From Bacteroidales bacterium (GTDB lineage: Bacteria; Bacteroidota; Bacteroidia; Bacteroidales; UBA932), in the NCBI GenBank assembly GCA_016293535.1, contig JAEDEB010000023.1, positions 1 to 29,928 on the forward strand: a stretch of DNA of 29,928 nucleotides. The letters are read 5' to 3'. Every line of letters begins with the position of its first letter. Positions within the stretch are counted from its first letter, which is position 1. Below the pieces are notes generated by a model that was not told the DNA's origin, made no database searches, and was given only the letters and a program-made list of their open reading frames with translations. Below are positions 17,075 to 23,738 of the stretch, in pieces. The translations under genes were made by a program, and so were the position numbers.

Positions 17075-17800
17075 TCAGAGGGTGATGTTGAGGGCGAGCT
17101 CAATCATATTCCTCAGCCCCGTCTGTCTCTCCTGAGGGGTGAGTTCCTCGTGGGTCACGACATTGTCTGAAACGGAAAGGATGGTGAGAGCCTTCTTTCC
17201 GGCCATGGCGGCGTTGATGTAGAGACCGTATGCTTCCATCTCGACGCCGAGTACGCCGAGTTTCGCCCAGTCGGTCTTGCTGCTGGAGCCGTAGAATGCA
17301 TCCGAAGCCATCACGTTGCCGGCTTCATACTCCAGGCCCATCTTCTCTGCCGTTTCTGCTGCCTTCCTGAGAAGTCCGAAGTCGGCGACAGGGGAGAAGT
17401 GCCGGTCTATGCCGAGGGTCTCCCCGTAACTGGAGTCGCTGCAGGAGGCCTGTGCGAGAATGATGGAGCCGAGTTTTGTCTCCGGCCTGAGGGCGCCGCA
17501 GGTCCCCACCCTTATGATATTCTCCACTCCGTAGAAGTTGAAGAGCTCATACGAATAGATGGCAATGGACGGGATGCCCATTCCGTGGCCCTGGACAGAA
17601 ATCCTCCTGCCCTTGTATGTGCCCGTATATCCGAGCATTCCCCTGACCTCGTTGTAGAGGACGGGATTTTCGAGATAGTTCTCGGCGATGAATTTTATGC
17701 GCAGAGGGTCGCCGGCCATTATGACCGTAGGCGCGATGTCTCCGTATCTGGCCGCATTGTGCGGTGTAGGCGTATTGTTCTTCTCCATATTATTGTTCAT
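17075..17800 (-). CDS. deoD: Purine-nucleoside phosphorylase, DeoD type
   Basis: A 241-residue cytoplasmic enzyme that cleaves purine (deoxy)nucleosides with phosphate into base and (deoxy)ribose-1-phosphate. The length matches the hexameric high-molecular-mass family. Visible signatures are TVIMAGDPLRIKFIAENYL near the N-terminus, QGHGMGIPSIAIYSYEL, the phosphate-site RVGTCGA, the substrate-binding VLGVEMEA, and LSVSDN containing the catalytic Asp near the C-terminus. The start at 17800 is about 26 bases after the predicted transcription start; Met5 (17788) is an alternative. It follows the genes for a purine permease and a Tsx-like channel on the same strand, so this group should serve nucleoside salvage. 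Confidence 0.97.
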   Translation of the reverse strand: MNNNMEKNNTPTPHNAARYGDIAPTVIMAGDPLRIKFIAENYLENPVLYNEVRGMLGYTGTYKGRRISVQGHGMGIPSIAIYSYELFNFYGVENIIRVGTCGALRPETKLGSIILAQASCSDSSYGETLGIDRHFSPVADFGLLRKAAETAEKMGLEYEAGNVMASDAFYGSSSKTDWAKLGVLGVEMEAYGLYINAAMAGKKALTILSVSDNVVTHEELTPQERQTGLRNMIELALNITL

Positions 17801-17812
17801 TTGTTAATATCC

Positions 17813-17853
17813 AAAAATGGCCGTACAACCTACAAATATAGGAAATACGGCCA
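17813..17853 (-). terminator. Terminator-like hairpin after the purine permease gene
   Basis: On the minus strand TGGCCGTA (17846-17853) pairs perfectly with TACGGCCA (17818-17825) across a 20-base loop and is followed by TTTTT (17813-17817). The permease stop is 23 bases upstream. The large loop contains the deoD -7 element, so the same repeat might instead be an operator for deoD. Both readings are inference from position. Confidence 0.55.
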
Positions 17854-17864
17854 CATTCTTCAAA
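17832..17864 (-). promoter_or_regulatory. Bacteroidetes-type promoter of deoD
   Basis: On the minus strand TTTG (17861-17864) is followed after exactly 20 bases by TATATTTGT (17832-17840), a full match to the -33 and -7 consensus at the expected spacing. Transcription would begin near 17826, about 26 bases before the deoD ATG. The element sits inside the loop of the terminator-like hairpin at 17818-17853. Confidence 0.75.
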
Positions 17865-17875
17865 TTGATGTGAAG

Positions 17876-19207
17876 CTACATAAAAATGTAGCGCAGCACG
17901 AAGAGCGCTGCCAGTATCCACATCATCACGCTGATTTTCTTGAACTTGCCGGAGCAGGCATTGACGAGCACGTAAGCAATCATTCCGAGCATGATTCCGT
18001 GCGAGATGCTGTATGACAGAGGCATGAGCACCATCGTGAGGAAGGCCGGGATGGCCTCGGAGTAGTCATCCCACTCGATCTCCTTGACAGGACTGCACAT
18101 CATCACGCCGACGATGACCAGAATAGGTGCGGTTGCGGCGCTCGGGATGGCGAGGAAGATAGGAGAGAAGATGAGAGCTATCGCGAAGCATACGGCAATC
18201 ACGAAGGAGGTGAGGCCGGTGCGCCCGCCCTCGGCAACGCCGGATGCGCTCTCTATGTAGGTCGTGGTGGTCGAGGTACCGAAGCATGCTCCCGCGGTGG
18301 TGGCGACTGCGTCGGCCATGAGAATCTTGCTGACTCCGTCGACGTTGCCGTCCTTGTCGACCATTCCGGACTTGACCGATACTCCGACAACGGTTCCGAT
18401 GGTGTCGAACATATCTATGAACAGGAAGGTGAACACTACCACGAGCATATCCACGGACAATATCTCATTCCAGGCGAACTGGCAGAAGATAGGGGAGAGG
18501 GACGGTGCCTTGGACACTATGCCGCCGTAGGTGGTGATGCCCAGAGGAATGCCTATTATCGTAATCGCGAGTATGGATATGAGCATGCCGCCGCGTACCT
18601 TGAGTATGCAGAGCACACCGGTCAGGACTATGCCCAGGAGCGCCAGAAGAACGGAGCTGTCCTTGAAATTGCCCAGGGCTACCGAAGTCGCGGAGTCGCT
18701 GACTATGATGCCGGCGTTGCGCAGCCCTATGAACGCTATGTAGAGGCCTATGCCGACGCCTATGGCCTTCTTCATTCCGACCGGAATGGCCTTGACTATG
18801 AGTTCGCGTACCTTGGTGAGGGTGAGCAGGATGAAGATGACTCCTTCAATGAGTATGGCGGTGAGGGCGAACTGCCAGCTGTAGCCCATGCCGAGGCATA
18901 CGGTGTATACGAAGAAGGCGTTCAGGCCCATTCCCGGTGCAAGTCCGAACGGTTTCTTGGCGTAGACGGACATCACGAGGGTTCCGACTATTGCAGCGAG
19001 TGCAGTTGCGGTGAAGACTGCGTCTGTCGGCATGCCGTTTCCGGCGAGGGCGGAGAATATGCCCGGGTTGACGGCGAGTATGTACGCCATCGTGAGGAAG
19101 GTGGTGAGTCCCGCGAGAATCTCGGTCCTGACCTTGTGCTTGCCCGCTTCAAAGCCGAAGAGGGTCTTTCCTGCCTTCGCGCAGAAGGCTCTTACGTCTG
19201 TTGCCAT
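17876..19207 (-). CDS. NCS2-family purine base permease (AzgA/PbuG type)
   Basis: A 443-residue inner-membrane transporter with about 12-14 hydrophobic segments. Family motifs are visible: TTFLTMAYILAVNP near the N-terminus, KPFGLAPGMGLNAFF, and the diagnostic GTSTTTTYIESASGVAEGG with RTGLTS after it, typical of the AzgA-like hypoxanthine/guanine/adenine branch rather than the UraA/xanthine branch. It should import purine bases with protons. The gene is 37 bases after the Tsx-like outer-membrane gene and precedes deoD, a layout that fits stepwise purine uptake: outer-membrane channel, inner-membrane permease, phosphorylase. The exact base preference cannot be told from the sequence. Confidence 0.95.
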   Translation of the reverse strand: MATDVRAFCAKAGKTLFGFEAGKHKVRTEILAGLTTFLTMAYILAVNPGIFSALAGNGMPTDAVFTATALAAIVGTLVMSVYAKKPFGLAPGMGLNAFFVYTVCLGMGYSWQFALTAILIEGVIFILLTLTKVRELIVKAIPVGMKKAIGVGIGLYIAFIGLRNAGIIVSDSATSVALGNFKDSSVLLALLGIVLTGVLCILKVRGGMLISILAITIIGIPLGITTYGGIVSKAPSLSPIFCQFAWNEILSVDMLVVVFTFLFIDMFDTIGTVVGVSVKSGMVDKDGNVDGVSKILMADAVATTAGACFGTSTTTTYIESASGVAEGGRTGLTSFVIAVCFAIALIFSPIFLAIPSAATAPILVIVGVMMCSPVKEIEWDDYSEAIPAFLTMVLMPLSYSISHGIMLGMIAYVLVNACSGKFKKISVMMWILAALFVLRYIFM

Positions 19208-19244
19208 ATTGTTATGTGTGGTTCAGCTGATGACTTGACTGTGC

Positions 19245-20045
19245 TCAGAAAGTGTACTTGAGCGCGAGGGTAGGGATTGCGTAGAAACCGGTGCCGACGA
19301 AGTTGTTGCTCAGCTCGACCTCCGTTCCGACGCTCAGGTGGAACTTTTCGAGACCTTTGAGTGCATGGAGGTTGAACCAGAACTGAGGCTCGGAGAGGAA
19401 GATGAAGTCCGTGCCGTCGCCCTTGCTGTCGCCCTTTGCGCCCAGCTGCCAAGGCCTGTTCTCCATCCAGAAGTCAGCGAAGCCGCTGAAGAGGAACATG
19501 TCCTTGAAGAAGTGCCAGTTCCACACCCCGGTGAGCTGGAAGTTGTGCATATTCTTGAGGTTCCCCGGAATCACCTTGTACATTGCGGTGAGGGAAGCGG
19601 TGAACGAGTAGTCCTTGTTGTGGAAGGAGTAGGTCGGTCCGAAGAGCCAGCAGTCGCTGTAGCTGCCCGAGTAGCGGTCGAGTCCGCCGTTGTACTCGAT
19701 ATGTGCGGAGAGACCGGCGAGCTTGGTGTCGCCCCAGAAGCATAGTTCGCGGGAAATCTCCCAGTATGCGCCGCGTATTCCGTTCTTTCCTGCGGCATTG
19801 CCTCCGCCGTAGTCGAGGTCGATGAAGAAGAAGTTGCTTCCGAATCTGTCACCGTTCCAGTGTTCCACCGTAGTGGTGAGCACCTGACGCGCTGCGCCGT
19901 CCTTTGAGAGGTCTGCCTTTTTCCCGGCAGGGTTGTGGTAGAATGCGCGGCCGAAGTCGTAGTGGAGTTGGACATTGGTCTGCGCGGAAAGGGTTGCGGA
20001 TGCGGCTATGAGCAGAATAGCCGCCAGAATTGATTTGGACTTCAT
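19245..20045 (-). CDS. DUF5020 / Tsx-like outer-membrane channel protein
   Basis: A 266-residue protein with a signal peptide (MKSKSILAAILLIAASATLSAQ) and a beta-barrel pattern ending LALKYTF with a C-terminal Phe. The opening NVQLHYDFGR, the segment FFFIDLDYG, the strand TGVWNWHFFKDMFLFSGFADFW, and FLSEPQFWFNL are characteristic of the DUF5020 family of Bacteroidetes, which is related to the nucleoside channel Tsx. It probably lets nucleosides or bases pass the outer membrane, supported by its neighbours: an NCS2 purine permease 37 bases downstream, then deoD. An insert with a GDSKGDGTD loop is visible near residue 203. Family assignment is from memory of its conserved strands; transport function is inferred. 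Confidence 0.87.
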   Translation of the reverse strand: MKSKSILAAILLIAASATLSAQTNVQLHYDFGRAFYHNPAGKKADLSKDGAARQVLTTTVEHWNGDRFGSNFFFIDLDYGGGNAAGKNGIRGAYWEISRELCFWGDTKLAGLSAHIEYNGGLDRYSGSYSDCWLFGPTYSFHNKDYSFTASLTAMYKVIPGNLKNMHNFQLTGVWNWHFFKDMFLFSGFADFWMENRPWQLGAKGDSKGDGTDFIFLSEPQFWFNLHALKGLEKFHLSVGTEVELSNNFVGTGFYAIPTLALKYTF

Positions 20046-20079
20046 AAAATTGAACTATAACTTGAAAATGAGTGATTCG

Positions 20080-20119
20080 AAAAAAGCGAGGGATGACTCA
20101 AAGGTCTTTTGGTCATCCC
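20080..20119 (-). terminator. Rho-independent terminator after the small ORF
   Basis: On the minus strand GGGATGAC (20112-20119) pairs perfectly with GTCATCCC (20090-20097). Inside, CAAA and TTTG can add four more pairs, and the stem is followed by TCGCTTTTTT (down to 20080). It lies 18 bases after the stop of the 53-residue gene and before the Tsx-like gene, separating the two transcripts. Confidence 0.8.
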
Positions 20120-20136
20120 CCGAACCGTCATTGCGG

Positions 20137-20298
20137 TCAGTCAGCTATCTTGTCGAACAGGGCAAGTGTAATTTCATTCTCTCTGACGACTATTTTCGCG
20201 TCCTTGTAGCTGTGCTTGTTTGCCGCAAGGACGACTTCCTTGTCGCCGGCTTTGCTGATTGCCTCCTGGAGCCTGCTGATGAGTTCTGATGCTTTCAT
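20137..20298 (-). CDS. Small 53-residue protein of unknown function
   Basis: An ATG at 20298 opens 53 codons to a TGA at 20137-20139. The product begins MKASELISRLQEAISKAGDK, continues with EVVLAANKHSYKDAKIVVRE and ends ITLALFDKIAD. It looks like a compact alpha-beta fold, with an amphipathic helix followed by two or three strands, and resembles in its opening the short 'ELI..L' proteins found in many bacteria. No catalytic or DNA-binding motif is evident. Support for a real gene is balanced protein-like composition, an A-rich stretch upstream of the start, and a strong terminator just after the stop. It stands alone between yhhQ and the Tsx-like gene. No function can be given. Confidence 0.65.
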   Translation of the reverse strand: MKASELISRLQEAISKAGDKEVVLAANKHSYKDAKIVVRENEITLALFDKIAD

Positions 20299-20418
20299 GT
20301 TATCTCAATTTTGTGGTTAAAATTCAATTTCCACTAATGTAAGGAGATTTTTTTACAAATGAAACCCATCAGCTCGCATTCTTGCGGCTTCAGTGTGGGC
20401 GAGGCTTTGGGGTGCCTC

Positions 20419-21138
20419 TTAGATATCGCTGATTTTAAACGGATTATATGAGATATGTCCGTCGTAGACATCGATTTGTTCGAAGGCCTTGATTTTCTTT
20501 ACGACTATTGCTGTCACAGGCAGGATTACGATTTCGTACAGTGTTTTCACCACGACCTGGGTCAGCATCAGTCCCAATAGTCCGCGAAGGGGCAGAAGTC
20601 CTCCGAAGGCGATGGGGAAGAAGATGAGGGAGTCGGCGGTTTCTCCGGCGAGGGATGAGAGTATCGCTCTCCAGCCGAAGCCGCGTCCTTTCTGGAGCAC
20701 CTTCATCCTTGACATCACCCAGGCGTTAACCGTGGAGCCGCAGATGAATGCGAGAAGGGAGCCCGCCATCACTCTCGGTACGAGTCCGAAGAGCATGTTG
20801 AAGGCGTCTGCTGCGGCGTAGCTGTCCTCGTACATAGGTTTCGGAAGCAGGGTGACAAGCTGTGAGCAGAGGGTCACGAAGAAGCACATCACGAAGCCCA
20901 TCCAGATGACGAGCCTTGCTTTCCTGTAGCCGTAGACTTCGGTTAGGCAGTCGTTCAGGATGTATGAAACCGGAAAGATTACCACTCCTCCTGTAAGTTG
21001 GAGGGATGTTTTGCCCACCTGCCAGAGGCGTGGCTCGAAAATGTTGGAGGCGATGAGGCAGACGCAGAAGGCTACTGCCATCCAGACGAAGGTCACGGAC
21101 AGGCGTACCTGTCCTTCAGTTTTTTTGTTTTCTGTCAT
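20419..21138 (-). CDS. yhhQ: Queuosine-precursor transporter (YhhQ/VUT family)
   Basis: From the ATG at 21138 the product has 239 residues; an extension to 21252 would add a polar tail not seen in the family. It has about six membrane helices with family markers: SNIFEPRLW after the first helix, GGVVIFPVSYILNDCLTEVYGYRKAR, and SLAGETADSLIFFPIAF with conserved acidic and Ser/Thr residues. These match the DUF165/vitamin uptake-like family shown for E. coli YhhQ to import preQ0/preQ1-type queuosine precursors. No preQ1 riboswitch is visible upstream, and no queuosine synthesis genes are in the window. After the stop there is only a short 5-bp hairpin (GAGGC/GCCTC) without a T-tract. Confidence 0.92.
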   Translation of the reverse strand: MTENKKTEGQVRLSVTFVWMAVAFCVCLIASNIFEPRLWQVGKTSLQLTGGVVIFPVSYILNDCLTEVYGYRKARLVIWMGFVMCFFVTLCSQLVTLLPKPMYEDSYAAADAFNMLFGLVPRVMAGSLLAFICGSTVNAWVMSRMKVLQKGRGFGWRAILSSLAGETADSLIFFPIAFGGLLPLRGLLGLMLTQVVVKTLYEIVILPVTAIVVKKIKAFEQIDVYDGHISYNPFKISDI

Positions 21139-21358
21139 TGTTTCTTGTTTTTTCAGTGGTTCCAAGCACACTTGACCGGACGCCCGTCCGATCTCGGCGA
21201 CAAAGGTAGCATTATTGCTCCATCCTCCAAAAATTTTCTGCAGCCGCCTCATCGGCCGGCGACAGATAGCCTCAGCCGTCCGCTCCGTGGGCTTATCATA
21301 TTTTGGATGATATGTAAATATTTAAAAACCATTTTATTAGATAGGGTGTAAAACAAAA

Positions 21359-21391
21359 TTTGCTGTGAATGACAAAACTCTGTAGTTTTGC
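21359..21391 (+). promoter_or_regulatory. Promoter of the xylR-xylB-xylA operon
   Basis: TTTG (21359-21362) is followed after 20 bases by TAGTTTTGC (21383-21391), an exact match to the Bacteroidetes -33/-7 consensus and spacing. Transcription should begin near 21398, giving a leader of about 33 bases to the ATG at 21431. The rest of the 292-base divergent gap to yhhQ (21139-21358) holds no gene and no riboswitch that I can recognise. Confidence 0.78.
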
Positions 21392-21394
21392 ACT

Positions 21395-21404
21395 TGACAT
21401 GTCA
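21395..21404. promoter_or_regulatory. Candidate operator at the xyl transcription start
   Basis: TGACATGTCA is a perfect 10-bp palindrome that starts 3 bases after the -7 element and spans the predicted transcription start. A dimeric regulator bound here would block initiation, and the first gene of the operon encodes such a regulator. The link is inferred from position; no second copy was noticed in the window. Confidence 0.5.
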
Positions 21405-21430
21405 GAACACAAGAGCAACAGCTTTAGGGA

Positions 21431-22165
21431 ATGGTAGAAACTCAGGTGCAGGATTTTTCAAGGCCGGCATACAACCATGTATCTGTCGATTGCGTGGTTC
21501 TGGGATATGACGGCAGCAGGATGAATGTGCTCCTTATCAGACGCAGCGGAGAGGAGGCGGGAGAGGCGTTCCACGACATGAAACTTCCGGGGAGCATCAT
21601 CAACATGGATGAGGATCTGGATGATGCGGCGAGGAGGGTGCTGTTTGCGCTGACCGGTCTCAAGAAAGTGGAACTGATTCAGTTCAAGGCCTTCGGCTCG
21701 AAGGACAGGACCAAGGACCCGAAGGATGTCCATTGGCTTGAAAGGGCTCATAGACTGAAGGTGGACCGCATAGTGACGATAGCCTATCTTTCCCTTGTGA
21801 AGATTGACAGGACAATCAGCGACTTCAACGGTTATGAGGCCCTGTGGGTTCCCCTCGACGAGGTTCCCCGTCTGGCTTTCGACCACAACATAATAGTGCG
21901 CGAGGCTGAGGCGAGGGTGAGGGAACTTGTGAGGATGGATCCGTCGATGATGTTCCGCCTTCTGCCGAGAAGGTTCACGGCCTCCCAGCTGAGGGTAGTG
22001 TACTGCCTGCTCACCGGAACGGTCATAGATGCCCGCAATTTCTACAAGAAGCTGGCGGTCATGCCTTATGTGCTTCCGCTTGACCAGGTCCAGACGGCAG
22101 TGGCGCACAGGGCGGCGAGGTACTATGTCTTCGACCGCAAGAAGTACTCATCGCACAGGCTGTAA
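21431..22165 (+). CDS. xylR: XylR-like transcriptional regulator with inactive Nudix domain (NrtR-type)
   Basis: A 244-residue protein with an N-terminal Nudix fold (about 15-150; VDCVVLGYDGSRMNVLLIRR) and a C-terminal winged-helix region (about 165-244; FTASQLRVVYCLLTG, RNFYKKLAV). This is the NrtR layout: a Nudix domain senses a ligand and the winged helix binds DNA. The Nudix box, starting at GSIINMDEDLDDAARRVLF, has lost the catalytic REUxEE residues (Val and Ala-Leu in place of Glu), so hydrolysis is unlikely. In Bacteroides, members of this family control arabinose and xylose genes. Here the gene leads an operon with xylB and xylA, 26 bases apart, so control of xylose use is the best reading. 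The inducer is unknown from sequence. Confidence 0.88.
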   Translation: MVETQVQDFSRPAYNHVSVDCVVLGYDGSRMNVLLIRRSGEEAGEAFHDMKLPGSIINMDEDLDDAARRVLFALTGLKKVELIQFKAFGSKDRTKDPKDVHWLERAHRLKVDRIVTIAYLSLVKIDRTISDFNGYEALWVPLDEVPRLAFDHNIIVREAEARVRELVRMDPSMMFRLLPRRFTASQLRVVYCLLTGTVIDARNFYKKLAVMPYVLPLDQVQTAVAHRAARYYVFDRKKYSSHRL

Positions 22166-22191
22166 GTAATCTTCAAAAAATCAATAATATC

Positions 22192-23667
22192 ATGTATCTC
22201 CTGGGTTACGACATCGGAAGTTCTTCCGTGAAAGCGAGCATCGTCGAAGTCGCGACGGGCAAATGTACTGCATCGGCCTTCTATCCCAAGTCCGAGGCGC
22301 CAATCATCTCCGCGAAGCCCGGCTGGGCGGAGCAGGACCCTCAGATGTGGTGGGACAACCTCAAACTTGCGACAAGGGAAGTCCTCTCACATATCCCGGA
22401 TTCCTCCGACATCAAGGCCATAGGCATCTCATACCAGATGCATGGTCTCGTCTGCGTGGACAAGGACGGTAAGGTTCTCCGTCCGTCTATCATCTGGTGC
22501 GACTCCCGCGCCGTTCCCTACGGCAACAGGGCCTTCTCCGAACTTGGTCCCGAAACCTGTCTCTCCCGCCTTCTGAACTCTCCGGGAAACTTCACGGCGG
22601 CAAAGCTCGCCTGGGTCAAGGAGAACGAGCCCGAGATTTTCGAAAAGACAGACAGGATAATGCTCCCGGGCGACTGGATTGCGATGAAGCTTACCGGAAC
22701 TTGCTGCACCACGGTCAGCGGCCTTTCCGAGGGTATGTTCTGGGATTTCAAGGAGAACCGTCCCGCATCTTTCCTTCTGGACCATTTCGGTTTCGGCGAG
22801 TCCATCATTCCGGAAATAGTGCCGACCTTCGGCGACCAGGGCCGCGTCAGCGCGTCAGCGGCTGCGGAACTGGGCCTTGCGGAAGGAACCCCGGTAACGT
22901 ACAGGGCCGGAGACCAGCCTAACAATGCGCTCTCCCTCAATGTGTTCAATCCGGGCGAAATCGCTTCGACAGCCGGAACCTCCGGAGTCGTGTACGGTGT
23001 CAACGGCAGTGTCAACTACGATCCGAAGTCGAGGGTCAATACCTTCGCCCACGTCAACCATAGCGCAGAGAATCCGCGTCTGGGAGTGCTTCTGTGCATA
23101 AACGGCACAGGTATTCTGAACTCGTGGATGAGGAGGAACATTGTTCCAGAGGGTGTCTCCTATGCGGAGATGAACAGCATTGCTGCCCGCGCGCCTCAGG
23201 GGTGCGACGGACTCAGCGTGCTTCCTTTCGGCAACGGGGCTGAGCGCATGCTCGGAAACAGGGAGGCAGGATGCCGGCTCTGCGGTCTGGACTTCAACCG
23301 CCACGGACTGGAACACATGCTCAGGGCTGCCCAGGAGGGCATAGTCTTCTCGTTCATGTACGGAATGGAGATAATGAAGGGAATGGGTATGGACATTACG
23401 AAAATCCACGCCGGCAAGGCGAATATGTTCCTCAGCCCTATATTCCGCAGCACTCTCTCCGACATCAGCGGCGCGACTATAGAGCTGTTCGACACCGACG
23501 GGTCGGTCGGCGCGGCGAAGGGTGCCGGCATGGGCGCGGGCATCTACAGCGACAACAATGATGCATTCTCTACACTTGTCCTCCTCGAAAGAATAGAACC
23601 TGCACGAAGCACGGCGCTCGAAGACGCGTATGCACGCTGGAAGGATGAGGTCTCGAAGATTCTCTGA
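22192..23667 (+). CDS. xylB: Xylulokinase
   Basis: A 491-residue FGGY-family sugar kinase, the typical length. The N-terminus YLLGYDIGSSSVKASIVEV is the first phosphate-binding loop; GWAEQDPQMWWDNL and IGISYQMHGLVCVD follow the xylulokinase pattern, with MHG and Asp in the sugar site. The second half has the FGGY fold with RAGDQPNNALSLN, the ATP-site AGTSGVVYG and SVGAAKGAGMGAGIY near the end. It phosphorylates D-xylulose to xylulose-5-phosphate, the step after xylose isomerase, which is encoded 71 bases downstream. The gene sits in the xylR-xylB-xylA operon. Confidence 0.96.
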   Translation: MYLLGYDIGSSSVKASIVEVATGKCTASAFYPKSEAPIISAKPGWAEQDPQMWWDNLKLATREVLSHIPDSSDIKAIGISYQMHGLVCVDKDGKVLRPSIIWCDSRAVPYGNRAFSELGPETCLSRLLNSPGNFTAAKLAWVKENEPEIFEKTDRIMLPGDWIAMKLTGTCCTTVSGLSEGMFWDFKENRPASFLLDHFGFGESIIPEIVPTFGDQGRVSASAAAELGLAEGTPVTYRAGDQPNNALSLNVFNPGEIASTAGTSGVVYGVNGSVNYDPKSRVNTFAHVNHSAENPRLGVLLCINGTGILNSWMRRNIVPEGVSYAEMNSIAARAPQGCDGLSVLPFGNGAERMLGNREAGCRLCGLDFNRHGLEHMLRAAQEGIVFSFMYGMEIMKGMGMDITKIHAGKANMFLSPIFRSTLSDISGATIELFDTDGSVGAAKGAGMGAGIYSDNNDAFSTLVLLERIEPARSTALEDAYARWKDEVSKIL

Positions 23668-23738
23668 ATGCAATATCCTTCGTAAAGTAAGATACACAGA
23701 AAACTGACACTCAGAATAACAATCAAAATCATAAGACA

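Noticed and set aside
20046..20079. Promoter for the Tsx-like gene (TTTC-N19-TATAGTTC on the minus strand)
   Set aside because: At least two mismatches in the -7 element and a weak -33; not strong enough to list, though some promoter must lie here because a terminator precedes it.
21139..21358. Possible preQ1 riboswitch upstream of yhhQ
   Set aside because: I looked for the H-type pseudoknot pattern with its A-rich tail before the start codon and did not see it; only a GAAAAAACAAGAAAC stretch is present.
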